The notes below the pieces were generated by a model. That model saw only the letters and a list, made by a program, of their open reading frames with translations, made no database searches and was not told where the DNA came from. From positions 434,001 to 498,000 of the forward strand of contig CAVYTX010000002.1 in NCBI GenBank assembly GCA_963771545.1: a stretch of DNA of 64,000 nucleotides. The letters are read 5' to 3'. The translations under genes were made by a program, and so were the position numbers. Origin of the DNA: CAKZLS01 sp963771545 (lineage in GTDB: Bacteria; Pseudomonadota; Alphaproteobacteria; Rhodospirillales; Defluviicoccaceae). Each line of letters begins with the position of its first letter. The stretch's first letter is position 1. Below, piece after piece: positions 28,378-38,248 of the stretch.

Positions 28378-30746
28378 AACGCTTTTCCCCGGTTCAGTCT
28401 GAGGGCGTTCACGATCACCACCAGCGACGACGTGGACATGGCGATGGCGGCGAACAGCGGCGTGACCAATCCGCCCACCGCCAGCGGTATGGTGATCCCA
28501 TTATAGAGGAACGCCAAGGCCAAGTTCTGTCTGATCAGCGCGGCGGCGCGGCGGGCGACGCCCAGCGTTTCGAGAACGGGTTCCAGCAGGGCGCCCTGAA
28601 AGACCACGTCGGCGGCTGTCTGGCTGACATCGACGGCGGTGGAGGGCGACATGGACACATGCGCCGCCGCCAGGGCGGGGGCGTCGTTGAGACCGTCGCC
28701 CACCATCAGCACTCGCCGGCCGCCGGCCGCCATCTCCTTCAGGCGTTGGACCTTTTCGATCGGATCGCACCCGGCCCGCCAATTTTCGATGCCGACGGAC
28801 CTCGCGACCGCTTCCACCGCGGGCGGCCGGTCGCCGGAGATCAGCGCTACTCCGTAACCGTGCGCCTTCAATAGGCCGATGATTGCGGCCGCATCGGCGC
28901 GGGCGCGATCGGCGAAGCAAAAACGCACCGGCGCCATCCCCGGACGGGCGAACCAGAACTCCGGGGCGCCCGTCGCGCCGTCTTCCGCGAGCCCGCAAAA
29001 GGACCGGCTTCCAAGCCGGATCTCGCCCTCCGGCGATTGTTGCCGCAAGCCCCGGCCGGCCACTTCTCGAACCTCGCGGGGAGCGGGCAGGGACAGACCG
29101 GCGGACGCGGCCGCCCGCGCCAGCGCCCGCGCCAACGGATGCTTGCTGGCGCCGGCGAGCCGGGCCGATTGCGCCAGGGTCTCCCCGTCGAACTCGGCCA
29201 AGTTGGCGGCCTCGGGACGGCCTTCGGTCAAGGTTCCGGTCTTGTCGAACACGACGGTATCCGCCTGGGCCAATCGCTCGAAGGCCGTTCCCGACTTGAC
29301 CAGAACGCCGCGCCGCAGGAGCCGGCTTGACGCGATCACCTGAACCACCGGGATCGCCAGGGCCAGCGCACATGGACAGGTGATGATCAGCACGGCGATG
29401 GCGTTAAGCAGCGCGTCCTGCCACGGCGCGCCGGCCGCGAACCTCCAGCCCAGAAGGGTCGCGAGCGCGAGCCCGTGCACCGCCGGCGCGTACAGCCGCG
29501 CGATCCGGTCGGCGAGGGCCACGTGCCGGCCGCGTTCGTGCTCGGCGGCTTCCACCAGGCGGGCGATCTCGGCCAGCAGCGTGTTTTCGCCCACGGCGGT
29601 GATTTCGATCCGCAGCGGCCCGGACAAATTGAGCGTTCCGGCAAAGACAAGGGTGCCAGGCGCCGCCGGTACCGGCACGCTCTCGCCGTTGATCAGGCTG
29701 GTGTCGAGGGTGCTCTCGCCCTCGATGACGCGGCCGTCCACGCCGATCCGCTCGCCGGCGGCGCCGAGCGCCGTCATGCCCGGTTTCACCTGGGAGGAAG
29801 GGAGGAGTCGCTTGGCGCCGGAGGGATCGAGGACGGTGATGGCGGTGGCGCCCAAGGTCAGCAAGTGCTCGGCCGCGGAGCGCGCCCGGCCCCGGGCGCG
29901 GACGTCGAGGTAGCGTCCGACGAGCAGAAAGAACAGCAGCGCCACGGCCGAATCGAAGTAGGCGTGTTCGGCGCCGGCCGCCGTCTGATGGAGGCTCATG
30001 CCGGCCGCCAGGATCACGGCCAGCGAGATCGGCACGTCCATGTTGGTGCGGCCAAACCTGAGAACCGCGAGGGCCGAGCGGAAGAACGGCACGCCGGCGT
30101 AGGCGATGGCCGGGAGCGCGATCAGGGCGGAGATCCAGTGCAGCAGATCCCGGGTCGCCGGCCCCATGCCCTGATAGTGCCCGGCCCACACCGAGACCGA
30201 AAGCAGCATGACGTTGCCGGCTGCGAAGCCAGCCACAGCCATCGCCCGCAACAGCTCCTTCTCGCGCCGGTCGCTCTCGCGGCCGATGACCGCGGGGTCG
30301 TAGGGCATCAGCTTGTAGCCGAGGCCGGTGACGGTTGCCGCCAGCGACTCGCCGGTGGCCTCTCCGGTTTCGTCGCCCGGCCGCCATTTGAGCGCCAGTC
30401 TGCGGGTGGTCATGTTGACCCGCGCCGAAACCACCCCCGGCTGGCGGGACAGGACGGACTCGATCAGCCAGACGCAGGCGGCGCAGTGCAGACCGTCGAC
30501 CATGAGGTTGAGGGACTGAAGACCGTCGTCCCCGGCGCGCACGTAAGCCTCGTAGTCGATGGGAACGGCGTCTTCATCCGGAATCAGGGGCCGTTGCCTG
30601 GGATCGATCGTGCGCCGACGGTAGTATCCATCGAGGCCAAGCCCCCGGACCATGTCGTAGGCGGCCCGGCACCCCATGCAGCAGAAATCGCCGCCCGCCA
30701 GGGACCCCGCCGGAACCTCGGATCCGCAATGCAGGCAATGGGCCAT
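28374..30746 (-). CDS. ccoI: Copper-translocating P1B-type ATPase CcoI
   Basis: 790 residues. The N-terminus has a Cys cluster (CLHCGSEVPAG...FCCMGC) and an HMA domain with GLHCAACVWLIE. The membrane metal site is ITCPCALALAIP, the phosphorylation site is FDKTGTLTEG and the hinge is VGDGLNDAPAL. The N-terminal zinc-ribbon-like extension is typical of FixI/CcoI. It exports Cu to the periplasm for assembly of the CuB centre of cbb3 oxidase. It lies between ccoH and ccoS. Confidence 0.95.
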   Translation of the reverse strand: MAHCLHCGSEVPAGSLAGGDFCCMGCRAAYDMVRGLGLDGYYRRRTIDPRQRPLIPDEDAVPIDYEAYVRAGDDGLQSLNLMVDGLHCAACVWLIESVLSRQPGVVSARVNMTTRRLALKWRPGDETGEATGESLAATVTGLGYKLMPYDPAVIGRESDRREKELLRAMAVAGFAAGNVMLLSVSVWAGHYQGMGPATRDLLHWISALIALPAIAYAGVPFFRSALAVLRFGRTNMDVPISLAVILAAGMSLHQTAAGAEHAYFDSAVALLFFLLVGRYLDVRARGRARSAAEHLLTLGATAITVLDPSGAKRLLPSSQVKPGMTALGAAGERIGVDGRVIEGESTLDTSLINGESVPVPAAPGTLVFAGTLNLSGPLRIEITAVGENTLLAEIARLVEAAEHERGRHVALADRIARLYAPAVHGLALATLLGWRFAAGAPWQDALLNAIAVLIITCPCALALAIPVVQVIASSRLLRRGVLVKSGTAFERLAQADTVVFDKTGTLTEGRPEAANLAEFDGETLAQSARLAGASKHPLARALARAAASAGLSLPAPREVREVAGRGLRQQSPEGEIRLGSRSFCGLAEDGATGAPEFWFARPGMAPVRFCFADRARADAAAIIGLLKAHGYGVALISGDRPPAVEAVARSVGIENWRAGCDPIEKVQRLKEMAAGGRRVLMVGDGLNDAPALAAAHVSMSPSTAVDVSQTAADVVFQGALLEPVLETLGVARRAAALIRQNLALAFLYNGITIPLAVGGLVTPLFAAIAMSTSSLVVIVNALRLNRGKAF

Positions 30747-30806
30747 CGGTAAACCGTAAATCGTTCTAAAACTCTTCGAGTGACCTTCGGGAGAGAATCC
30801 CGAACA

Positions 30807-31304
30807 TCAAGGCACGACAATTCGGCGGCTTATCTGAAAGGTGTTTCCATCTTGGCGGGCGTGAACCCGGGCTTCCCACTGACCGGACAGGGGAACCGCC
30901 ACCGTCGCACCGTAATTTCCCTCTCCTCGGGAATCCAGGCTTACGACCCGGTCGAAACCTTCGTGGGTGGGGCGAAACAGGATCGCTTCGACCTCGAGGT
31001 TCCGCAACGGGTGGCCGTCGCGATCGGTGAAGGTGACCACCAACTCGCCGCCGTGCCGGTCGCCGGTCCGGTCTTGCGGCGCGAACGCCAAATTCATCCG
31101 CCATCCGCGGTCGTCCTGCGCCTTGGCGGCGGCGATGGCCCGGTTGTACGCCAGTCCCTTGCGATAGTGATCCTCGGTCTCGAGACCGGGGAATGTGCCG
31201 ACGGCAAAGACCGCCAGAACGGCGTTCACGGCAATGACCAGCAACATTCCGCCGACAAAGATCCACGGATACCACCAGCCCGGTTCGCGAGGTTGCGCCA
31301 TCAT
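30807..31304 (-). CDS. ccoH: FixH/CcoH cbb3 oxidase assembly protein
   Basis: 165 residues with one membrane helix (WWYPWIFVGGMLLVIAVNAV) near the N-terminus and a periplasmic domain containing YRKGLAYNRAIAAAKAQ, the usual FixH motif. It helps assemble the cbb3 oxidase. Three bases separate it from the end of ccoG. Confidence 0.93.
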   Translation of the reverse strand: MMAQPREPGWWYPWIFVGGMLLVIAVNAVLAVFAVGTFPGLETEDHYRKGLAYNRAIAAAKAQDDRGWRMNLAFAPQDRTGDRHGGELVVTFTDRDGHPLRNLEVEAILFRPTHEGFDRVVSLDSRGEGNYGATVAVPLSGQWEARVHARQDGNTFQISRRIVVP

Positions 31305-31307
31305 CCG

Positions 31308-32828
31308 TTATTGGCCCGGTCCGGCGAATACCGTCGCGTGCTCCACGACTTGGCCGGTCCGGTTGTCGGTGAGGACGAACTCGAGATCGTTGGATTTTCC
31401 ATCCAGACTTGAGCGCGGCGCGGTGACGAAAACGCGGAACGGAGCGACGTCATCGGGTTTCACGGGCAACTCGACCGTCGGGACGCTCTCCTTCTGATAG
31501 CCGATGACGGCGAGGGTGGCGTCGTCGATGCCGCTGGTGGTGAGCGTGTAGGTCTTGGCTTCGCGCTCCATGTTCAAAATCTTGAACGTGTAGCCATTGC
31601 GAACCGAACCGTCGGACAAATTCACGAACAGGGGCGAACGGTCATGCAGAACGTTGACCTCGAGACGGCTGCGCGTGGAAAGGGTGAAAATCATGATCGC
31701 GGCGACGATCGCAAGCACGGCGATGTACACGAGAATGCGGGGGCGGAACCAGCGCATGCGCGTCGGTTCGCCCTTTTCCCGGGCCATTTGGTTGTTGATC
31801 GAATCGTAGGTGATCAGCTCGCCCGGCAGGCCGAAGCGCGGCATGATGGAATTGCAGGCGTCGACGCACAGCGCGCAACCGATGCAGGCCATCTGCTGGC
31901 CCTTGCGGATATCCACGCCGGTGGGGCAGACCTGCCAGCACATTCCGCAGTCGACGCAATGACCGCGACCCTCGAACGACTGGCCGCGACGAGCGCCGCC
32001 GCGCGGCTCTCCGCGCCACTCCTCATAGGTGACGATCAGCGAATCCTCGTCGAACATGGCCCCTTGAAAGCGCGGCCAGGGACACATGTAGATGCACACC
32101 TGTTCGCGCGCCCAGCCGGCGAGGACGTAGGTGGTGGCGGTGAACAGGGCGGTGAAACCGTAGAGCGCCATCGACGCCCGACCGGTGAAGAAGTCGACGG
32201 CAAAGGTGGGCGCGTCGGTGAAATACATGATCCAGGCGCCGCCGGTGGCCAGCGCGATGAACAACCAAGCACCGTGCTTGGCCACTTTCTTGAGAGCCTT
32301 GCCAGCCGTCAGCGGCCCCTTGTCGAGACGCATGCGGGCGTTGCGATCGCCCTCGACCTTGCGCTCGACCCACATGAACAGGTCGGTCCAGACGGTTTGC
32401 GGGCAGGTAAATCCGCACCATACGCGGCCCGCCCACGCGGTCACAAGAAACAGGCCTACGGCGCCGATGATCAGAAGACCGGTGAGGTAGTAGATTTCCT
32501 GCGGCCAGATCTCGAGGCCGAAGAAGTACGCGCGCCGTCCCGGCATGTCGATCAGCAAGGCTTGATCGGGCGCGCCCGGCCCGCGATCCCACCGCAGCCA
32601 CGGACCTATGTAGTAGAGGCCGAGAAGAGCCCACAGCGCCGCCCACTTGATCTTGCGGAATTTTCCCTTGATGCTGCGGGGATAAATGGGCTCCCGATCC
32701 GCGTACATGGGCTGTTTTTTCGGTTCGGGCGTCCCGGTGTCCATGCCGGTCCGGCCGCTGGGCTTTCGCGCTCGCCGCACGGGCCCGTCGTCCACATTTC
32801 CGATGAAAGCCGTTTCGGCGGTCGTCAT
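31308..32828 (-). CDS. ccoG: Cytochrome c oxidase accessory protein CcoG (RdxA/FixG)
   Basis: About 506 residues from ATG 32828, preferred because GAAGAGG sits just upstream; ATG 32858 is also in frame. It has several transmembrane helices, then a dicluster ferredoxin with CVDCGMCWQVCPTG and CIGCALCVDACN, and WCGFTCPQTVW earlier. A C-terminal immunoglobulin-like domain follows (NGYTFKILNMEREAKTYTL). CcoG reduces Cu(II) for delivery to cbb3 oxidase. Confidence 0.94.
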   Translation of the reverse strand: MTTAETAFIGNVDDGPVRRARKPSGRTGMDTGTPEPKKQPMYADREPIYPRSIKGKFRKIKWAALWALLGLYYIGPWLRWDRGPGAPDQALLIDMPGRRAYFFGLEIWPQEIYYLTGLLIIGAVGLFLVTAWAGRVWCGFTCPQTVWTDLFMWVERKVEGDRNARMRLDKGPLTAGKALKKVAKHGAWLFIALATGGAWIMYFTDAPTFAVDFFTGRASMALYGFTALFTATTYVLAGWAREQVCIYMCPWPRFQGAMFDEDSLIVTYEEWRGEPRGGARRGQSFEGRGHCVDCGMCWQVCPTGVDIRKGQQMACIGCALCVDACNSIMPRFGLPGELITYDSINNQMAREKGEPTRMRWFRPRILVYIAVLAIVAAIMIFTLSTRSRLEVNVLHDRSPLFVNLSDGSVRNGYTFKILNMEREAKTYTLTTSGIDDATLAVIGYQKESVPTVELPVKPDDVAPFRVFVTAPRSSLDGKSNDLEFVLTDNRTGQVVEHATVFAGPGQ

Positions 32829-33045
32829 AATCGCCTCTTCACTCTTGTCTGCCTTCACTCATGTCCGGCTTAACTCATGTCTGGCTTCGCTGACAACACC
32901 GACATGGTGCTTGCCGCTTAAAAACAAAAGGGAAGATCGCCACGCTTCAAAGCGCGTGGCAACCCTCCCCCCGAAAAGTCGTCCCTTTGTATATTAGTAT
33001 TTGATAATAAACACAAGCCGTGGTCGCGGCCAAACCGGTGGCGGC

Positions 33046-33903
33046 CTATTGGCCGCCGCCCAGCGAGTGAACGTAGATGGATACCTGTTTGATTTCCGCG
33101 TCGTCGAGCCGCCCGACCATCGGCGGCATGACGCCGTGCCGGGGCTTGGTGATCTGAGCGGTGACGGCGTCCTTGGTTCCGCCGTAGAGCCAGATGTGGT
33201 CGGTCAAGTTCGGTCCGCCCATTTCGGGGATGCCCGTGCCGTCCTCTCCGTGACAGGCCACGCACTGCTCTTCGAAAATCGCCTTGCCTTCCTCGGTGGC
33301 CGTGCCGCTTCCGGAGAGCGACAGCACGTAATCCGCGACCGCGGAAATCTGATTTGGCTCTAGAATCTCGTCGGCGCCGAAGGCCGGCATTTCCGAATAC
33401 CGCGCCTCGTCACTCTCGCCGCGAATGCCATGCATGACCGTGGTGTGAATGTCGTCGAGCGAGCCGCCCCACAGCCAATCGTCATCCACCAGCACCGGAT
33501 AGGTCGGCGCTCCGGCGCCGCTGGAGCCATGGCAGGGTGCGCAGTTCTCGGCGAAGATGACCCGTCCGCCGGCCATGGCGAACTGCAGAAGTTCGGGATC
33601 CTGGGCGATTTCGTCGATATCGAGCTCCTCAAAACGATCAATCCAGCCGGACCGGCTTTCCTTGACGGCTTCCATCTGCTCGGCGAATTCGGCGCGCGAT
33701 GAGTATCCGAGGACACCCGCGGTGTAGCCGCCGAACCACGGCCATGAGGGATAGAGGATGTAAAAGCCAATCGCCCAGATGATGGTGGCGTAAAAGACAT
33801 ACAGCCACCATTTGGGCAGAGGGTTATTGAGTTCCCGGATCCCGTCCCATTCGTGGCCGGTGGTTTCCGTTCCCGTCAGGGGGTCCACGTGCTTATCGGC
33901 CAT
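33046..33903 (-). CDS. ccoP: Cytochrome c oxidase cbb3-type subunit III (diheme)
   Basis: 285 residues. The N-terminal membrane anchor (WWLYVFYATIIWAIGFYILY) is preceded by GHEWDGIRELNNPLP, the CcoP signature. Two class I cytochrome c domains carry CAPCH and CVACH heme sites. It passes electrons to CcoO/CcoN. It starts two bases after the ccoQ stop. Confidence 0.96.
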   Translation of the reverse strand: MADKHVDPLTGTETTGHEWDGIRELNNPLPKWWLYVFYATIIWAIGFYILYPSWPWFGGYTAGVLGYSSRAEFAEQMEAVKESRSGWIDRFEELDIDEIAQDPELLQFAMAGGRVIFAENCAPCHGSSGAGAPTYPVLVDDDWLWGGSLDDIHTTVMHGIRGESDEARYSEMPAFGADEILEPNQISAVADYVLSLSGSGTATEEGKAIFEEQCVACHGEDGTGIPEMGGPNLTDHIWLYGGTKDAVTAQITKPRHGVMPPMVGRLDDAEIKQVSIYVHSLGGGQ

Positions 33904-33905
33904 TC

Positions 33906-34064
33906 CTATCCTCCGTTTTCATCCTTGAACGGGATACGCGCGTCGTCTTCAAAGCGCTTCTTGTTCTTCGACCGGAACGCCCAGAAAACGATGCCGAGGA
34001 ACAGAAGCATGAGCCAAACGACCCATAACGAGCGCACCGTCTCGTAGAGTTCCGCCATGTCCAT
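33906..34064 (-). CDS. ccoQ: cbb3 oxidase small subunit CcoQ
   Basis: A 52-residue ORF: MDMAELYETVRSLWVVWLML, then LFLGIVFWAFRSKNKKRFED and a short polar tail ending ENGG*. It has one membrane helix followed by a Lys/Arg cluster, the typical CcoQ layout, and sits exactly between ccoO and ccoP. It stabilises the CcoP interaction. Confidence 0.93.
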   Translation of the reverse strand: MDMAELYETVRSLWVVWLMLLFLGIVFWAFRSKNKKRFEDDARIPFKDENGG

Positions 34065-34073
34065 GCCGGTTGC

Positions 34074-34796
34074 CTATCGGTAGTCCACCTCGGGCTCGTA
34101 TTCGGTGAAGTCCACCAACGTCCCAAGCATTTGGAGGTAGGCGATCACGGCGTCGAGTTCGGTGACGCGCGAAGCATCGCCATCGAAATTGCCGACGGCC
34201 GCCTTCGGGTAGCGCTGCAGTAGGGCATCGGCGTCGCCGCCCTCGACATTGGCTTGAGCGGCGAGATCGTTGGCCGCCTCGGCGATCTGTTCGTCGGTGT
34301 AGGGTACCCCGACAATCCGAAGCGTGCGCAGATGCTCCGCCGCATCGGCGAAGTCGAGCTCGGTCTCGGTCATGAACGGATAACCGGGCATGACGAACTC
34401 CGGCACCACGCTGCGGGGGTTGATCATGTGGGCCACATGCCAGTCGTTCGAGTATTTGCCGCCGACCCGCGCCAGATCGGGTCCCGTCCGCTTCGATCCC
34501 CACTGGAAGGGGTGGTCGTACATGCTTTCCGCCGCCAGGCTGTAATGGCCGTAGCGTTCGGCCTCGTCGCGGAACGGCCGGATCATCTGGCTGTGACAAA
34601 GATAACAGCCCTCGCGGACGTAGATATTGCGGCCCGCCAGTTCGAGCGGTGAATAAGGCCGCATCCCCTCCACCTTCTCGATGGTCTGTTCCATGGTGTA
34701 GAGCGGGATCAATTGCACCAATCCGCCGATGGCCACGGTAATCAGGATGCAGATGGACAGCAGGATGACGTTTTTTTCGAGGATTTCGTGCTTCAT
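34074..34796 (-). CDS. ccoO: Cytochrome c oxidase cbb3-type subunit II (monoheme)
   Basis: 240 residues from ATG 34796 (MKHEILEKNVILLSICILIT). It has a membrane anchor, heme c site GCYLCHSQMIRPF and WGSKRTGPDLARVGGKYSN, the CcoO signature. The open frame upstream of 34796 overlaps ccoN and is not used. It lies 11 bp after ccoN. Confidence 0.96.
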   Translation of the reverse strand: MKHEILEKNVILLSICILITVAIGGLVQLIPLYTMEQTIEKVEGMRPYSPLELAGRNIYVREGCYLCHSQMIRPFRDEAERYGHYSLAAESMYDHPFQWGSKRTGPDLARVGGKYSNDWHVAHMINPRSVVPEFVMPGYPFMTETELDFADAAEHLRTLRIVGVPYTDEQIAEAANDLAAQANVEGGDADALLQRYPKAAVGNFDGDASRVTELDAVIAYLQMLGTLVDFTEYEPEVDYR

Positions 34797-34807
34797 GGCC
34801 GGTCCCC

Positions 34808-36286
34808 TTACTCCGCGGCGCCGGTGGCGACGTGGGCGGGTTCCTCGAACGCTTCCTCGGTGCGCAGGTCGCCCCTGATGGTTTTCCAGACGTTGTAAAC
34901 CATGATCAAGCCTCCGATGAGGAACAACACGCCGCCGAACGCCCGGATGACGTAGTACGGATGCATGGCCTCCACCGTCTCGATGAACGAGTACTGCAGG
35001 AAACCCAGCGAGTTGTAGGCCCGCCACATCAGCCCCTGCATGATGCCGGAAATCCACATGGCGGTGATATAGAGCACGATGCCGAGGGTCGAGATCCAGA
35101 AGTGATAGGTGACCAGGCGCAATGAGTAGAGCCGCTCGCGCTTCCACAGCGCCGGAACCAGGTTGTAAACGCAGCCGAAGGTGATGAACGCGACCCAGCC
35201 GAGCGCGCCCGAGTGCACGTGGCCGATGGTCCAGTCGGTGTAATGGCTGAGCGAATTGACCGCCTTGATGGACATCATCGGTCCCTCAAAGGTGCTCATG
35301 CCATAGAACGCCACCGACGCCACCATGAAACGCAGAATCGGATCGGTCCGAAGTTTGTCCCACGCTCCCGACAGGGTCATGATGCCGTTGATCATGCCGC
35401 CCCACGACGGCATCCACAGGATCACCGAGAACGTCATCCCCAGGGTCTGAGCCCAATCGGGTAGCGCGGTATAGTGCAGATGGTGAGGGCCGGCCCAGAT
35501 GTAGATGAAGATCAGGGACCAGAAGTGAACGATGCTGAGACGATAGGAATAGACCGGCCTGTCGGCCTGTTTGGGAATGAAGTAGTACATCATCCCGAGG
35601 AATCCGGCGGTGAGGAAGAAACCGACGGCATTGTGACCATACCACCACTGTGTCAAGGCGTCCTGGACGCCCGCCCATACGATGTAGCTCTTGGCCCCGA
35701 AAAACGACACTGGCACGGCGGCGTTGTTCAAGAGGTGCAACATGGCGATGGTGATGATGAACGACAGGTAGAACCAGTTGGCCACATAGATATGAGGTTC
35801 CTTGCGCCTGATCAGGGTTCCCACGAAACAGATCAGATAGGCCACCCACACGATCGTCAGCCACACATCCACGTACCATTCGGGCTCGGCGTATTCCTTG
35901 CTCTGGGTGATGCCCAGCACGTAGCCCGACGCCGCCAGAACGATGAACAGCTGGTAGCCCCAGAACAGGAAATTGCCCATGGCCTCGCCGCCGAACAGCG
36001 ACGCCCGGCTCGTGCGCTGAACCACGTACAGCGAGGTGCCGATCAGGGCATTTCCGCCGAAGGCGAAGATCACCGCCGAGGTATGGACCGGTCGAAGCCT
36101 CCCGAACGTGGTCCACGGCAGATCCAGGTTGAGAACCGGAAACGCCAGCTGAAATGCGATCAACGTGCCGACAACAAATCCAACGACACCCCAGAAAATC
36201 GTCGCGATGACGAACTTGCGAATGACGGCTTCGTTGTAAACAACCGGAACGTGAGTCCCGCCGGTGGCCGCGAGTGCCGCGTTCAT
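34808..36286 (-). CDS. ccoN: Cytochrome c oxidase cbb3-type subunit I
   Basis: 492 residues with about 12 transmembrane helices and the heme-copper signatures WWYGHNAVGFFLTAGFLGMMYY and AGPHHLHYTALPDWAQ (CuB His ligands), plus HVHSGALGW. It is the catalytic subunit reducing O2 with high affinity and is the first gene of ccoNOQP-GHIS. The 36287-36629 upstream region is AT-rich for this genome and should hold the promoter. I found no convincing FNR/Anr box there (best match 6 of 10 near 36508-36521). Confidence 0.97.
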   Translation of the reverse strand: MNAALAATGGTHVPVVYNEAVIRKFVIATIFWGVVGFVVGTLIAFQLAFPVLNLDLPWTTFGRLRPVHTSAVIFAFGGNALIGTSLYVVQRTSRASLFGGEAMGNFLFWGYQLFIVLAASGYVLGITQSKEYAEPEWYVDVWLTIVWVAYLICFVGTLIRRKEPHIYVANWFYLSFIITIAMLHLLNNAAVPVSFFGAKSYIVWAGVQDALTQWWYGHNAVGFFLTAGFLGMMYYFIPKQADRPVYSYRLSIVHFWSLIFIYIWAGPHHLHYTALPDWAQTLGMTFSVILWMPSWGGMINGIMTLSGAWDKLRTDPILRFMVASVAFYGMSTFEGPMMSIKAVNSLSHYTDWTIGHVHSGALGWVAFITFGCVYNLVPALWKRERLYSLRLVTYHFWISTLGIVLYITAMWISGIMQGLMWRAYNSLGFLQYSFIETVEAMHPYYVIRAFGGVLFLIGGLIMVYNVWKTIRGDLRTEEAFEEPAHVATGAAE

Positions 36287-36629
36287 TCCCTAACTCCCGC
36301 ACACAACAAACGCGGAAGACAGTCGAGTGTCCTCCGCAATTCTATTCTCTTTATTCTGTATTTCAATGACGCCGAACGACACTTAGAGACACCAAAGCCC
36401 TAAAGACACCAAAGCAACGTAGAACGCGTCTTATCGACAACTCCCGCAATGAAGTTTCGATTGCCTTATGCCGCAGTGCAGCAAACGCAATGTATCATAT
36501 TTTGCCGAAGCATCGAAGTCAACCGCACGGACAGCGGACATCCACGCGCAAAACAGCACGGTGAAAGGCGCGTGCGTTGCCGGGGGGATATGCGCTATGG
36601 GAGACGGCTAACTGGATATTGGCGCCATC

Positions 36630-37837
36630 ATGACCTCCCCAACGCCGCCCTCGGCATTGCCACGCGTCTTCCTCCAACCCGGTCGCGACCGGCGGGTCGT
36701 TCACGGTCATCCTTGGGTGTACTCCAACGAGATCCGGATGGACCCCGATACGAAGGCGTTATCGCCCGGCGCCGTCGCCACCTTGCATCGCGTCGACGGG
36801 AAAGCGCTCGGGATCGGGACGTTCAATCCCCACGCGCTGATCGCCGTGCGCCTGTTCGATCGCGATTTCGAGCGCCCAACTGGACGAGGAATTCCTCCGC
36901 CGGCGCCTCGAACGCGCGCTAAAGCTGCGCGAGATGCTGTTCGCAAAGCCCTTCTATCGGCTTGTCCATGCCGAGGCCGACGGGTTGCCCGGACTGATCG
37001 CCGACCGGTTCGGCGATGTCCTGGTTCTGCAGGTCAATACCGCCGGCATGGAGGCCCTGACTCCGATGCTGACGGCGGCCCTGGAAGATTTGCTCGCGCC
37101 GAGCGCGATCGTCTTCCGCGACGATGGGCGCATGCGCGCCCTGGAGGGTCTGGAGGGCGAGGCGGCCCGTTCGGTGCCGGACGAATTGCGGTCCGCGCGG
37201 GTCGAGGAGAATGATCTCACCTTTACCGCCGACCTCGCTTCCGGTCAGAAAACCGGTTGGTACTACGATCAGCGCGAGAGCCGGGCGTTCGTGGCCCCGC
37301 TCGCCGGCGGGGGGCGGATGCTCGACGCCTATTGCTACGCGGGTGGGTTCGGGATCGCGGCGGCTTACCGGGGCGCCGTCGAGGTGATCGGCATCGATTC
37401 GTCGCAAGGCGCCCTCGATCTCGCCCGGATGGCGGCGGACGCCAATGGCGTCGGCGGCACATGCACGTTCGTCAAGGGCGTTGCCTTTTCCGAACTCGAG
37501 CGTCTGGGGGCGGCCAGGGAGCGGTTTCGCGTCGTCGTCGCCGATCCGCCGGCGTTCGTGAAATCCCGCAAGGATCTGAACGCCGGCCTTCGCGGCTATC
37601 GCAAATTGACCCGTCTCGCGGCGGCGCTGGTGGAGTTCGGGTGGCTTTCTGTTCGTTGCGTCGTGTTCTCACAACGTCGCGCCGGAGGCGTTTTCCGCCG
37701 AAATCGCCCGGGGACTGGCGACGGTGGGGCGTTCCGGACGGATCATCCGGGCGGCCGGCCCCGGTCCCGATCATCCGATACACCCGCACCTGCCGGAAAC
37801 GGCCTACCTGAAAACACTGTTGTTGCAGATCGATTGA
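36630..37837 (+). CDS. RlmI-type 23S rRNA (cytosine-C5) methyltransferase, two frameshifts
   Basis: A PUA domain (LQPGRDRRVVHGHPWVYSNE) is followed by a Rossmann methyltransferase with GQKTGWYYDQRESR, YCYAGGFGIAAAYRGA and VVADPPAFVKSRKDL, as in RlmI/YccW proteins. Two breaks are seen. At 36875-36877 (CCC), dropping one C joins RDFERQLDEEFLRRRLERAL to REMLFAKPFYRL. Near 37640, dropping one base gives VEFGGFLFVASCSHNVAPEA and the natural end ETAYLKTLLLQID* at 37837. Corrected, the protein has about 400 residues, the normal family length. It probably methylates rRNA; the exact site cannot be told. Confidence 0.82.
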
Positions 37838-37893
37838 GGGCTGTCCGGAGGCCGCGGTCGTGCGAGGAGTTGCTTTCGCCGGGGTGACACCTT

Positions 37894-38157
37894 ATACCAA
37901 CGGTCACTAATAATGACTTATTGTGATCGTTTTTCCCGCATCCTCGGCAGGAGGGGCCGCGCCGGCGATGGGGACCCATCGTCAAGCGGCCCCGACGCCC
38001 CGAGGATGCGGGAAACACGACCCTGCGGGCGGCCTATCGAGGTTTCCGGACGGCGTCGCGCGGCGCTTGTGATGCTCCCGCATCACGGCGCGCCACGCTC
38101 CTTGCCGGAAACCTCGATAGGTCGTCACAATGGGTCATTATTAGTGACCGTTGGTAT
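37894..38157 (+). repeat. 264-bp palindromic (MITE-like) element
   Basis: The outer 24 bp (37894-37917) is repeated perfectly inverted at 38134-38157, and weaker pairing continues about 10 bp inward. Inside are two further inverted repeats: 37934-37947 with 38000-38013 (14 bp), and 38034-38049 with 38105-38120 (16 bp). No ORF of note lies inside. The structure suggests a non-autonomous mobile repeat able to form three hairpins. A related arm occurs at 46789-46813. Apart from this element, the gap 37838-38248 holds only the start region of the antiporter gene. Confidence 0.85.
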
Positions 38158-38248
38158 TAGAGTTGATCAGTGGCCGCCGCCGGTGATTGAGTCCCCCGCG
38201 TGGGGTAATGGGGCGGTGCGATTTTGACCCGGAGGGCGGCGGCGAACC

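Noticed and set aside
36508..36521. Possible FNR/Anr box upstream of ccoN
   Set aside because: Only about 6 of 10 consensus bases match, mainly in one half-site, so it is not better than chance in AT-richer DNA.
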